NCBI RefSeq assembly: GCF_032854445.1
Contig: NC_088301.1
Location: 53,989,187-54,053,186 of the forward strand
Length of the DNA stretch: 64,000 nucleotides
Reading direction: 5' to 3'
Source: Liolophura sinensis
Lineage: Eukaryota; Mollusca; Polyplacophora; Chitonida; Chitonidae
A program made the translations under genes and the position numbers. The notes below the pieces were generated by a model, which saw nothing but the letters and a program-made list of their open reading frames with translations, was not told the DNA's origin and made no database searches. This document shows positions 48,657-60,491 of this stretch, one piece after another (positions within the stretch are counted from its first letter, which is position 1; each line of letters begins with the position of its first letter).

Positions 48657-51600
48657 GTATCCTTTAATTGCATGATAACCAGTATGTACTGTTGGACATC
48701 ACCTGCAAAATCAATGAGTAAAGTAATCTTTTGTCCTTCAATGCTGTATATTGTATAGGCCCTGTGTTTCACATGATGTGCATCCATTATTAGTGAGTAT
48801 TGTATGTATACACTAATGAATGAATTGATGCTTTTGATGTTTGATAATGCCAGTGTTTGAATTTATAAGGAGTTCGGTAGTGTCGAATTATTTGTTTAAT
48901 TGATTTATGTCCAGTTGTGCTGACACTTCATGAATAACAAATCTAGATTTTACACGATGATTGTATAAGAAACATTACCTGGACCTGATAAAACAAGATG
49001 AAACAGCTTTGCCTTTTTTGATGGCAATGTTCTGCGTTCACAGAATTATTTTTGTGGACATTTATCTGGAAGTCGGCCTCTAAAGTTTAGTTATCATTTG
49101 AATTTTCTAGTTGACAAGAAAGTGTTAACGAAGTAACAGTGTAGTGGCCATTGTTGGTGCAGTTGGTAGAAGTGCTGACTTTCAACTGCATTTCCTGCTT
49201 CTGTGACCACAATTTTAAATTCAACCCTGTCTTTCAATAAACTTAATGCTCATATCCAAATGCCAGTTTGATAGAATGGATGTTCACAATGGTGGCACCC
49301 AAACTTACCAGGTATAGAAAACAATGTCCTCTTTTATGCTCTTCTGGGTTGGATTATGAAGATTGTGCCTACTGATCTTTGTGGAAATATTATAGTAAGT
49401 TTGAAATACATGCCCTGTTCTTTGAGATACAGGAATGGACTCCATGTTAGGATGAATTTTACAATTTATGATAGTACACATAGTTCACCTAGATGGACTC
49501 CTTTAAGCCAGGATGTTTCCAGGTTTTGTCAGTGGTTTACCACTTGCACTTGTTGTCATATACATATTATCCAAAACACACAAAAAAAACCCTGCATTAA
49601 ACACCAATCAAATCAGTATACAGTGGACTCTCTCAACCCCGACACCTTAATTAACCGATGTCTTGTCAAAACCAACAACATTTCGTGGTCCGTTTTCTGC
49701 ACCATGTGACAGAAATGTTAATTGCCTTCAGTAAGCCGACTCTTGTCTATTCTGAACTCTGACAGTGGTTTGTAGTGCAAATATTTCCAGTGAGCGTTAA
49801 TCTATCTTGTCTAATCCGACACAGCATGTTGCATGACATCTGTCGGAGTCCAAGTTTGGCTTCAACTTGCCTGGTGAGTGAAGTTCAGTGGGAAGGGAGA
49901 TAGTCTGCTTATCCAAACTCTCACCTACTTCAGCAGGTGGTGATCTTCTGTCTTGATACTGTACCATACCTCCTGCAGAGATCAGAGTTTAGTCACTCTG
50001 ATTGAAAGATGAGTCTGACACTGAGTAGCTCAGTAAGTGAACAAAAATGCCTCAAATAACAGTTGCCGTCACAATTTTCCCTGCTATTGCTCTGACAACA
50101 TCCGACCATGGCCAGTAGACCACCACATCATCGCCGTGGGGAAATAAACTAGAGTGATAAAGTTCGATTTTTGCATAAAGCAATTATGTATATGTACTAA
50201 AGTAAAGTAGAGATCAGCTTCTTTCCATGGTTTGTTGCTATGCATCACTGTGCTCTTTAACAAGTTTAATTAAATGTATATGTATGTACAATAAACATGT
50301 TGTTGTTGTAGGCTACTTACCCATGTTTAATACACCGACATCTTGGCTAAACAGACATTTTTGTTTGGTCCCGAGTACAGTCGGTTTACAGAGAGTCTAC
50401 TGTGTAAATATAAAACAATATAATCATAGTTTTGTAATGATGTCATAGCTGCTCTGTGTCAATCATTTGCACACTCTTTGATCACATGACTAAAGTACAG
50501 CTGAAAACAAAGCAAATTTAACCCAGGTGAGATAGGCATTGAAGGAGATTTTAGTATAAAAAAATAGAAAATAATAAATGTAAAATATAGCTTTTAGGTA
50601 AGAAATTCTTTCTGGGATAGTAATCAGAGTGTGAGTGTCCTTTAATTATGATATTTTCAATGTCCTGAAGTGCATTAAACCTTAGAAATCAGCAAAAATC
50701 AGCATTTTGTCCATTTAGCTCCATGTTATTTATCACCTCCTAAACCTACCATAAATTGTCAAATTCACAACTTCAGTACTTAATGTATTGAGCTGAAGTT
50801 TTGCACTCATTTGTCTCCTACAGGCAAGCTCTTTTAGGTTCAGATAGCCCATCCATGCAAAGCAAGTTTATTATTTGTTCATTCAAAAAGAAAAAGCATT
50901 GTAATGGTAATGTCTAATCTTTTCCGCAGTATTATGTATGTAGGTGTCTTGATATGCTTTGATATAAGCATTAGGAGATCCAAAAAATTTAAGCAAACAC
51001 AACATATCTAAGAAATGTTTAGCTTCCAAATGACATTATTGTTATTTGAATGTGTATAAATTTTCATAAGTATTTGTTATTTTTACATTTTAAGGTTTAA
51101 TGAAGCCCTTAAATAGGCGAGTGAATCCAATCAAATCATGTCCAAGCTGCAGTAAGAAAGGCTTAGAAAGCATAAAAAGTATTCCAGGTTACCATTTTAT
51201 ATATGATGTCAAAGGTGGTGGAATTATTAAAGGTACTGAGTGATATAATATTTGCAATACTATATGTATGAATATTTGAGGCTACATAATTCAGCTGTTT
51301 ATGTAGCTTCTCAAGGTGGAGTTGTGCAGTACTGGTATGTCACTTCACTGTATTCATTCATACTCCTAGGAGATACACAATATAAGTTCCCGGTAGGTAA
51401 AGGCTACCGCGGCACGTAATTGAAATTAATACTTCCATGGGAGGTTATAAGTTTGCTTGTGTTTATTTGTTCCAGACTCCCTCTTTATCCCTCGGCGCAC
51501 AAATCAAAATCCATTCAGTTTTGGTGATGAAGTTGAAAACCAGCCAACATGTCTGGTTTTGATAACTTTTTGTTGTTAATTTTGCTGGGGCAGAAATTTG

Positions 51601-54600
51601 CACTTTTAAAGTGCCTTGTAGTTCATAATCATATCAGTGAAAAGTATACTAATTGTTATCCATCCTTTTCAAAACTCTGAATGAATTTCCTTCACCCTGA
51701 TCAGTTAGTAAACCACCCACAAACATCAGCTATACTCGATGAAGAGGAAGAAGAATGTCTTCACTACCTGAATATGGTATGTACATTTTCTTGGTATGTA
51801 ATTAAGTTAGAAATATATGGTGCATAAATTTTCCACTAACATGTAGTCTCATCATAATTCTTTACCAAAAATGTGATGTATCCAAGGTCACAGTATTGAT
51901 CTACAATACTTAATTTTCTTAATTTTTTTTAAAATAAAATTGGTGGGGTACCTTCAGTAATAATGTAGTCAGGTGCACTGTGCAAGTAACATTTTCGTCT
52001 AAATTTCACCCCTAAAGTACAAGGCCAGTAAATATATATTCATTATAAGTAAAGATGTACAGGATAGAGAGTAATACCAGACCAGCGACGACAGTGTAAT
52101 AGCTGACAAACGGTTTTGTCAATTTAACTTCGGATATAATTCTAACTGTTCATGTAAATGCATAAACAGTAGCAATTTACATGCCCACTGCCACCATGGC
52201 TTTAAGCAGAATTAGGTAAAAAAAAAAAATGCAGTGATATTAATTGCAATTTTATAGACATCACTGATCTAGAATTCTTCAAAATACTGTGTTATCATCA
52301 CATTGAACATACAGTCACATTTAAACAAATGCAAAGAGACCAGGCCTCGGGGATGCTTATTTCACCAGCAGAACCCTGGTTTATGCAGGAATACAATATA
52401 CAGTGTACAGCATAGAGAGTAAAACCGGAGCAGTGACAACAGTGTGGTAGCTGGCAAATGGTCACATGTTATGTAAGATGGTCTCTTATCAATCCACCTC
52501 AGTTTTTTATTCTAACTGTTCATGTAAATGCATTAATAGTAGCAGTTTACATGCCCCCTAGGCATAAGGCAACTTAGGCATAAGCTAACCTGACCAATCC
52601 TCCAGATATGGACCTTCTTTTTGTTAGGCTTCAAATAGAATTTGTTTTGTTATATATTTTTAAAATTTTTCTGTCTGTGTTAAATTCTTTGAAACCATTA
52701 TTCAGAAAAAAAAAATTATCTGAAGTTGGTGATAATAAATGTTATGTGGTAATACATTCCATCAGACAGTATTAATTAAAATTAAATCAAACAGTTTTGT
52801 TTTCCTTTCAGATAGAGGTAGAAGAATTTGAAGACATCAAATCAGGGTACAGAATTAAGTTCCAGTTTTCACCAAATCCCTTCTTTGAAAATGAATTGCT
52901 CTGTAAGGAGTTTCACTTAGCTGTCTCAGGTAAGTTTGGTCATTAATATTGTGTTAAAAATGCTAATAGTATTTTTTTTTTTTTTGGTGTATATTTTGTA
53001 CATTGTAAAATTGAGAAGTATGATAAAGATTACAGCATGTTATGCTCACTGGGATGTGACCAATAAGTTTCCTAGCACATGGGTGTTTCGGCAGATTAAA
53101 ATGTTACCACCAGGAATACCATGCAGTTTTGGGTTCTTCAGGATTTATCTAGTCTTCCATTGTTAGAGTTATCAATTCAGCTCAGAGTTTTTCGTATGTT
53201 TAGTGCATGGAGCTTGCAAATTGATCGTAGATATGTGCTAGTGGGCTTTTCTAACAAAACAGTTTATTTGATAAAGGCAGAATAATGCCCTGAGGCTCCT
53301 CAAAATAAAGCAAAATGTGTATCGTCTTGCACATTTGCCACTGAAATACTATTTGTGCTCTTCTATGTACAAGTAGATTTCTAATGGAATAATAAAAAGG
53401 TAACTCTAAAAGAAAGACTGGTTACGTGGGAAGTAAAGAAAATTATGCCAAAGAAAAAATTTTTTAATTTTAATTTTACTGCGTATTTTATGTCCTAAAA
53501 TTTTTTGTATTTTACATATTAGGACACAAAGTACATATTAAGACATGAAAACCATATGTTCCGTGTATGATTTATGGCATTAAGCCATAACCATTCATTT
53601 ATTCATGTATTCGTAAAGAGGAAAGATAGATTAGGTATGGTATTCAAAAAGAGACACAAGTAGGTATTAACTTACTGGCCACATTAATTGCAACTTATGT
53701 AGCATTGTATTGTCGTGAAACGAAAATGTTTTTGTTGACCTGTGTCATGGCAAAATGTTATGTGCGTGACAGGTGAGCCCGCCTCCAAGTCCACCCCAAT
53801 AATATGGAAAGATGGAATGGACTTGAGCACAAAAGCCCAGCCTTTACAAGATAAAACCAACAACAGGAAGCGAGGCAGACCAGTCCCCCGTACATTTTTC
53901 TCCTGGTTTTTAGACAATGGAGATCCTTCAGTGGATGACATTGCAGAGGTGAAATATTAGCTCTTTGTCTATTCATTGGTTGTGTTTGGAAATCTTTGAT
54001 AACTTTTTTATTGATAGTTATTTTGATAGGAATAGCCATTGTTAAATAAACTTTAAAAAGTGTTTTATAATTCAATGTGATGTATTTGACAAGAATCTGA
54101 GGGTCATTGTCAATTAAATTGTCTATGATCATTCAAGGTCATTAAAGATGACATGTGGCCCAACCCGATACAGTATTACCTTGTCCCAGAGGTAGAGGCT
54201 AACGGTGTTAGGTGAGTATATTATACCTTCTTGTTAGTCATCCTTATACTCAGAAGCACATTTCATTGTGCATGTGCTTTGTTCGGTCATATCTCTGTGT
54301 GTTCTTCCAAATGAAGTCCTTATCTTTGTGATTTATCGCTTAGTGATAAATTCTGTCCGAATGTGTGACTGTCATGTATAGACAATAGTTACTACTGTTT
54401 TTATGGGTTTGTTTCAGTGACGAAGACGAGTTTGATGAGGAAGGGGCAGATAACTCTGTGTATGTGATTGATGATGATGAGGACGACGATGATGGTCAGT
54501 ACCTTCTCCAAGGTCATCTATAAATGTGTATCCATTTCCTAAAATTCCCAGCGTTTTTTTTGCATTCATGTACATTTATATTAATAAATGTAAAATTGGT

Positions 54601-55640
54601 AGTTCACTAGATAGCTCATCAATATGCCTGAAAGATCTGTTAGCTGTTGATGAATACAAGTTGTATGCTACACTTTTCAAGTGTGTTGTTACATAGCAGA
54701 GCAGAGCATTACCTTAGAGGTTCAGTGATATCCGCTGTCAAAATCATTATTTGTACCGTTGTATACCATCAGGTAATATTCTGCATGTCTTGACATGTAA
54801 ATTTAACAACATGATTGTTCATAATATTACACATCATAATCATTTTGCATGTTGACAGTTTTGGAAGAAGTTGATGAACATGATGATGTGGAAGAAATTG
54901 GGGATGATACAATAGATGATGATGGAGGTATGTTATTGTGTGATTATGAAACCGGATGTTTACATTGAAATATGTCCTTTCGGTTATTTATTGAATTCGC
55001 ATAGTACATGTGAGACATTACATACATTACGAGATTCATAATGTAAATGACACGTAAATTTACTGGAATGGGTTAGGTAATTTCTTAACTCGCTCTCTTC
55101 ATGTCTAATTTTGCAATAAATAGTTTTCCTTGAAGTCTTTTGAAGCTCACCAGACTCACATTAGTCCAATCCTATTATTGTAGTGAGCTTATAGTGAATG
55201 TTATTAGGAAATAAACATTCCAGGTAGAGATTTTTTGCCCTCCTTTGCTGAAAGTTGTCCCTTGCACTACTTCAGATCTGGAGTCTGATGAGGTTCTCTT
55301 GGAAGGGGAGGTTGATGGTGAAGATGATGGAGAAGAGGAGGAAGATGACATAGAAGAGCTGGAATATGAGTATGAAGATAGGGTTGTGTTAGATGACACA
55401 GATGACACAGATGAACCGGGTGTGGCTGTGGAAAACCTTGTTCAGGTGGAGGAACAGGGTAGTCTTGCGGGAACGGCTGAAGAGGAACAATTATCAGTGT
55501 CAGATTCTACCAATGTGGTCACATCAGCTGATGGTGATGCAGATGGTGAAGTTGCAGAAGGCGAAGTAGTAGAAGAGGAAGAAGCCAGTGAGGCAAAAGA
55601 GACTGACCAACCTGCAGGTACAGGAGAGGAGGAAAAGTGA
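48372..55640 (+). CDS. SET: SET/TAF-I beta, NAP-family histone chaperone
   Basis: Eight exons (48372-48656, 51705-51776, 52812-52929, 53773-53948, 54138-54211, 54418-54494, 54859-54927, 55276-55640) join in frame to 411 residues. Hallmarks are [20 protein letters not shown] and IPNFWVT at the end of the dimerisation helix, then [43 protein letters not shown] and [16 protein letters not shown] in the earmuff domain. SET binds core histones, blocks their acetylation (INHAT) and inhibits PP2A; it is nuclear and cytoplasmic. The acidic tail from about residue 240 is about 170 residues, longer than in human SET (about 290 residues in total). The start at 48372 gives a short variable N-terminus, as in the family. 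Splice sites and phases all agree. Confidence 0.95.
49143..49232 (+). mobile_element. tRNA-like SINE head fragment
   Basis: 'gttggtgcagttggtagaag' has an A-box-like pattern, and 60 bp later 'aaattcaaccctg' resembles a decayed B box. This suggests the head of a tRNA-derived SINE in SET intron 1. It does not fold as an intact tRNA. Confidence 0.4.
51705..51776 (+). CDS. SET: SET coding exon 2
   Basis: This 72-nt exon lies between acceptor 'ccctgatcag' and donor ATG|gtatgt, phase 0 at both ends. It encodes [20 protein letters not shown] then YLNM, matching the VNHPQVSALL...EEALHYL stretch of animal SET. It is too short to appear as an obvious open frame. Confidence 0.92.
52055..52285 (+). repeat. 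Dispersed repeat family, copy C
   Basis: This is the fullest copy: 'gagagtaataccagaccagc', 'gacgacagtgtaatagctga', 'ctaactgttcatgtaaatgc', 'accatggctttaagcagaat', an A run, then 'gcagtgatattaattgcaat' and 'tttatagacatcactg'. It lies in SET intron 2, with copy D about 120 bp downstream in the same orientation. Confidence 0.65.
52401..52580 (+). repeat. Dispersed repeat family, copy D
   Basis: 'gagagtaaaaccggagcagt', 'gacaacagtgtggtagctgg', 'ctaactgttcatgtaaatgc' and 'gtagcagtttacatgccccc' match copy C block by block. It lies in SET intron 2. Confidence 0.65.
52812..52929 (+). CDS. SET: SET coding exon 3
   Basis: This 118-nt exon runs from acceptor 'tttcctttcag' to donor CAG|gtaagt, ending in phase 1. 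It encodes [20 protein letters not shown] then [19 protein letters not shown], a core beta-sheet stretch of the NAP fold. Confidence 0.93.
53773..53948 (+). CDS. SET: SET coding exon 4
   Basis: This 176-nt exon runs from acceptor 'tgcgtgacag' to donor GAG|gtgaaa, ending in phase 0. It encodes [20 protein letters not shown], then the basic [13 protein letters not shown] loop, then [19 protein letters not shown]. The loop plus FFSWF is typical of SET. Confidence 0.92.
54138..54211 (+). CDS. SET: SET coding exon 5
   Basis: This 74-nt exon runs from acceptor 'atcattcaag' to donor AG|gtgagt. It encodes [20 protein letters not shown], almost identical to the end of the histone-binding domain in animal SET proteins. 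Confidence 0.93.
54418..54494 (+). CDS. SET: SET coding exon 6
   Basis: This 77-nt exon runs from acceptor 'ttgtttcag' to donor 'gtcagt', a slightly weak donor. It encodes the start of the acidic tail, [20 protein letters not shown] then EDDDD. Confidence 0.85.
54859..54927 (+). CDS. SET: SET coding exon 7
   Basis: This 69-nt exon runs from acceptor 'catgttgacag' to donor GAG|gtatgt. It encodes [20 protein letters not shown] then DDG, continuing the acidic tail. It starts and ends in phase 1, so it could be skipped without a frameshift. Confidence 0.85.
55276..55640 (+). CDS. SET: SET terminal coding exon
   Basis: The exon starts after acceptor 'actacttcag' and encodes 121 residues, first strongly acidic ([20 protein letters not shown]), then a less regular Glu/Ala/Ser/Val-rich segment to GTGEEEK and a stop at 55640. 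The extra length after the acidic run is unusual compared with human SET. The minus-strand Ser-rich frames opposite are shadows. Confidence 0.9.
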
Positions 55641-57022
55641 AAAGTGTGAATATGTGGTTTCAAAAACATTTTATGATACATTTTGTTTTCATCAGTTTAC
55701 CCTTACCCTAGCCATTAAATGTTAATTAAAGTAAGTCAGCTAAACAGGCCTGGAATTCTGATAGCCTGGGCTTGTTCTCTTCATTGTACATACAACAAGC
55801 ATCATATGAATTCAGTTTTCATACAGGATTTTGTGGGATTCTTCATTTAAGTACATGTACATGGGTACTTACCACTCAGCTGTGGTTTCATTTAAAGGAT
55901 TGTAAAAGAATGTGTCTGTAGGTCTCGTTCAAAATAATTCATATCTGTCACAGGGTGACATTCTTAAAGAATTGATAAACACTCAAATACCTTTCGCTTA
56001 AAATCCTGATGAAATTTTGTTGTTGAAATGTATCAGCAATTAACATGATTTTGTAAGATTGTAAAATATATTCCAAACAGAAACTTCCAATATTCTCAGT
56101 CTACACTCCAGTCTATTGTGATTTGAAAATATCATAGCAGGCTGGAAGAAATTCTGTAAGTGTTAAAAAATGCTGTAGTGTTATCCTTGCAACAACAATA
56201 TTTTATCCATATACTGCAGGCTGGTATCAAATAATGTGTAGAAGTTCTTATGGAAGTCTCCAGAAATCTCTCTTGCTTGTCATTGAATGGTTCAAATCAG
56301 GCAGTTCCCCACGATTTACCTTATATGTTGTACCCAAGTTGAACCACCTAAAATGACCATAAATTTTGTATACGACTAAATTGCTCATTTTTCTCAATTA
56401 TGAAAGTTCTGTTGATTTTAGAAAGGTGTTTTGAGGCTTGCTTGGAACACCAGATGATATTATACTGGAAAATTGTAAGTTTCAGCAACAAAAATAATAT
56501 TTTGTGTCTTAAAATTCCCTCTTGTTTTTTAGGTTTAAAGTGTTTTTTAGTCATTTAGCTTATTTGCTTTTCTCGCCCAGACAAACTATGTGAGTAAAAA
56601 AATTCTTTTTAAAACTGGAACATTACTGATCTAACAGTATATTTCATGAAAAATGTGTGCACCAATCCTGCACCTAACTCTTGTCACATGTTAAAAGGTC
56701 ATTAAACCATTAGAAGATGCATTGCTTTAGCAAGACCTACACATATAGGAGGCCTCTTTGTTGGGTCATACTGCTTGTTAAAAACTGTCTGAATGACATA
56801 ATAACCCGATTTGAATAATTACATTAATTCAGGTTTGGTAAAGGCCAGCTGTCACAAGCCTTGTATACAGATGTGTACTACTGTAATTCTTGAACCTTTT
56901 CGCATGTTTGCAAGGTGTTTATTCAAGCGTATTCTGAAGGCATTATTCTGTGTAGCCTGATTAATGTATACTTTTTGTGAAGCCCTGAAATTGGCCAATC
57001 CAACCAATGTAGTTTCGTCCAG

Positions 57023-57028
57023 AATAAA
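57023..57028 (+). terminator. Candidate SET poly(A) signal
   Basis: This is the first AATAAA after the SET stop, about 1.4 kb downstream. Closer ATTAAA variants occur at 55714 and 55725, so the true 3' end is uncertain. Confidence 0.3.
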
Positions 57029-57214
57029 GTTAAAAATGTGCATAGGATGCACTGAAAGTTGCTATTTCAATTGTGAAAAGGTTGAGGAATTAGGGTAATA
57101 GCTGAAAAGATTTTTTTTTTTTGGAGAAGATATTCTGATCAATGGCGTTGGTCTGTCTTACTCTATTTTAGGTGTCTCAGTTCAGCAGATGTCCTGTTGT
57201 CATACAGTTTGAGT

Positions 57215-57430
57215 TAGGTATCAAGCCATGGCACTAGAGAGCGCATAATTTACTACTATTTAAGCATTTACATGTACATTAGGAAAAAAAACCTTCACTC
57301 TGGTGACAAGAGGCCGTATTTCACCAGTTACTTGCAACAATTTGCCAACTGTCACACTGTTGTTTTACTCTCTGTAGTGTAAATCTTATATTATATTACT
57401 AAAGCAGCACATCTAATGGTTTCAGCTTTG
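57215..57430 (-). repeat. Dispersed repeat family, copy E
   Basis: 'ccatggcactagagagcgca', 'ttactactatttaagcattt' and 'caatttgccaactgtcacac' follow the same order as copy A, then 'ctctctgtagtg' and a diverged tail. It lies downstream of SET. Confidence 0.65.
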
Positions 57431-60115
57431 CATGTATTGAAAAGGTTAGGTAGAAAACAGCAGTGTATTTTGCTTTGGCTTAAAGAGACAAACTGTCCAC
57501 TCATCGATTTTGTTCTTTTGTGACCATACAAGGCAATGTAGTATTTTCAGATCGCAATACTCTAACTCCAGCAATTTTTCAAGAGTGACTGAGTAGCATG
57601 CACATGTACTCAACCTCCATTTTCACAAAACGCTGTTAGACTTTCAGTTAGTGCATCATGCCAGTTGCAGGGCTGGTTTTCCAAAGCTATCGAACTAAGG
57701 TGACTTAAATCTTATCGTCAACATGAGCTAGACTTTGAATACCATTTTTACTAATATATACTATTTGTTACTTTTAATATAAAGGTCAGATGTCAGCAAG
57801 GTTAGATTAGTTTGTAAATTTTAATTTCATTATTGTCATTTTAAAGGCAACTAATGTTTTATGGTATTTGCATTGAGGTTGAAGGTTGCTGCATAGTTGC
57901 ATACATGCTTTACAAAGTGTGTCGCTGCCTGATAGAGTGGACTGTTACTTTTAGACTTGGACATTCAGTTATCCAAACTGTATAATAGTAATGATTTATA
58001 GCCTTTGGCATGGATGCTCTCAGGGGAAGCCTGGTTTGAATGATACATCTAGAGGCTCAATGTTTAGTGACATGACCCTAAGATTGCAGTCCCTTTCTTC
58101 TTCGAATGACATGCTCAGTAACTTATGATTCATATATGCAAATTCTGAAAGTGGGGATCTAAGGGTTGTCTGACATGCATGTACCACTCATGCATCGGAA
58201 TCGCATGTTCCAAGTCCATATGTCGCAACAATCTAAAATACAAGTTTCCAAAGGAATATGCAAGAAATAATATTTAAACAGTAAAAGCTTGTAACACGTA
58301 GGAGGGAAGCAGTCATCATTGAATAGCTCAACATGAGAACTAAGCCTGCACCTTGTATACAGTTGCTATTTGCCATGATCATATTGCTAGACTAGGTTGA
58401 TTGGCTGGAACACTCACGCTCGCTTAACTGACTAATGAGTACTGTACTACATAACTATGTTTGAAGAGAATCAAACAGATCTATTAAGATGAAGTCTGAT
58501 GATTTTACCATTAATGCCACAACAGCACTTTTGAGCTTTAGATCGGAAAAAAGTCTGATGGTGGATTTTGTATATACGGTATTCTGGCTGACATCAAATT
58601 CCCCGGCAACGGAGAAAAATATCTTGTTTCGAACAGTTTTTCAAATTTGGCCAAAACTAAAAATATTTTATTCATCAGCTAGGTTGGAAAAACAATCTAC
58701 ACAATCTCTATCCTTACCATAGTGGAAACTGAAGTTACGTGTAACACTTGGTATGTTTGCTAGTGCTGATCTGTGAAGTAGCCCATTATGATGAATCATG
58801 GAAGGCTACCAAGAAATCTGTTACCAAATGTTGCTTAATGTTGTTCTAAGACTGTAAAATGTGCTTTAGGTAAATCCATTGTAAATAGTATATTTCCTGT
58901 GTAGATACAATCACGCCATTTTTTTTTTTTAGTTATCCAATCACATGTACATGTACATGTAGGGAGTGATGTCCTGTTGAGTGTTTTAATAAAACATGGT
59001 ATTATTTTAACATAATGCGTGTTCTTGCACTTCTATCTTTACTTGAATCAGAAACTACTATCCCTGTTCTATGTGTATCTACTGTGACCTACAATACGAT
59101 TTAAGGTATATATACCTTCACCATGTCACAAACTACGCAGATTTTAGCAGGTCTTTTAGCAGAGCCTTTTGACTGGACCATAGACCTTTGTTGCAGGACA
59201 AGTTATGTTTTTCTTTTTGGTATTGGTCAAAGAAATTGTTCAATTTCACATTCACATGAAAACTGACATTGCAGCTGGTAGGCTACTTTGTCATTTAACT
59301 ATGAAAAAGAAGCCCATGGAACCTACTGTGGGAAAAGCATAGGCTTGGCCATAATAATGACTCAACTCCCAGGATGTCCTGGAGGATGGATGCAGTTTCA
59401 TATACTGTACCCAAATTCCCTGGGAGTGGGATATAAATGGAAGATGCACGACTTCCAACCACTGACAGATGAGGTTTCGCTTCAGTCGTAACCTTAAACA
59501 TTTAACATGTTTTTTGTTGGGTCCGACTCACAATAGTTCTGTCTCCTTCATCTACGAAACTCACTGCCATCAGCCATGTGAAAAAAATGTACAGTATAAA
59601 ATAAAATCAATAAATTCAGGACATAGTCAGCATGTGACATCCCTGATATTTACTAAGGTTAAGTTTGAAGACAAACACACTTGGCATGCCTTTATTGCTC
59701 GAAGAATATTTAAAGAGGTATGAATAACCTGAAATAACCTTTAAGGTACACAAACAACATAGTATACTACCTGTATGTTAAAAGGAGCTGATGTGATCCA
59801 GTCTCAAAATAAAAACACCAAAGATCTTGTCTCCTTTGAGTAGCCTGGCTCAATGTTACCAATTCTGTCCTTATAGTAGACAGAGTCAAGGCCAAGGTTT
59901 ATAGAGCTGCATCACTGATATGCTGAAGAAAGCAAACATGATGTTTCAGTCTTCACCTTGAGTCACATATTTATAGTCATAAATAATGATTTACCATTAC
60001 CAAACCCCATGTGATGCAAGCCAAATGAGGAAGCACCAAGACCGCCATTTATAAAACTTTCAGCTTGAAAGATGCTATACTGGAAATGCAGTTGCTGCCA
60101 GTTAGGGTTATGCGG

Positions 60116-60283
60116 ACTTCCTCTCCAGTCGTACATGTGAAGGTATGCCAGCGGCCTGCGGATGGTTGTGGGTTTCCCTTGCGCTCTGCAGGGATTCTTC
60201 CAACAAAATGCAGACCGTCGTCTTACAAGTCAAATATTCGTGAGTACGGTGTAAAACACCCATCAAATCAATAAATAACCAAT
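60116..60283 (+). mobile_element. SINE copy with typical 3' tail
   Basis: The body 'acttcctctccagtcgtaca', 'gcggcctgcggatggttgtg' is followed by 'aatattcgtgagtacggtgt' and 'aaaacacccatcaaatcaat'. The tail is close to the form I associate with molluscan SINEs. The tRNA head is not recognisable, so the copy is probably 5' truncated. It matches 63630-63795 along its length. Confidence 0.7.
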
Positions 60284-60369
60284 ATTTCCACAAATTAGCA
60301 TCAGGTGGTCAAAATCATAGCTAATGCACACAGTACAACTGTCAACGCTGTCAAATGTGAGAACTGCTT

Positions 60370-60375
60370 TTTATT
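60370..60375 (-). terminator. Candidate CLIC-like gene poly(A) signal
   Basis: AATAAA on the minus strand, 117 bp past the stop codon at 60492, gives a plausible short 3' UTR. Confidence 0.45.
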
Positions 60376-60491
60376 TCATGAACTGGGCCCTGTATTCTTT
60401 GTTCAAGTCGGGTCTATGCAGTAGTGACACACTAACACATTTCAACATGCATATAGATCTACTGCCTCTATGCACCAGTATGGAAGAGTTC

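Larger units (their letters stand above)
55641..60491. other. Region between SET and the CLIC-like gene
   Basis: This holds the 3' UTR of SET and then convergent intergenic DNA. Contents are a candidate poly(A) signal (57023), dispersed-repeat copy E (57215-57430), a short 'catgta' microsatellite at 58943-58962, a second AATAAA at 58988, and a SINE at 60116-60283. No frame longer than about 90 codons is convincing. Confidence 0.6.

Noticed and set aside
53758-54132. 124-codon minus-strand frame over SET exon 4
   Set aside because: Antisense shadow and intron sequence; the plus-strand exon is well supported.
55175-55681. Ser-rich minus-strand frames ([16 protein letters not shown] type)
   Set aside because: They are the antisense of the acidic tail of SET, whose sense exon is fully supported.
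58489-58722. 77-codon plus-strand frame downstream of SET
   Set aside because: No recognisable domain, no splice links, and composition like the surrounding non-coding DNA.
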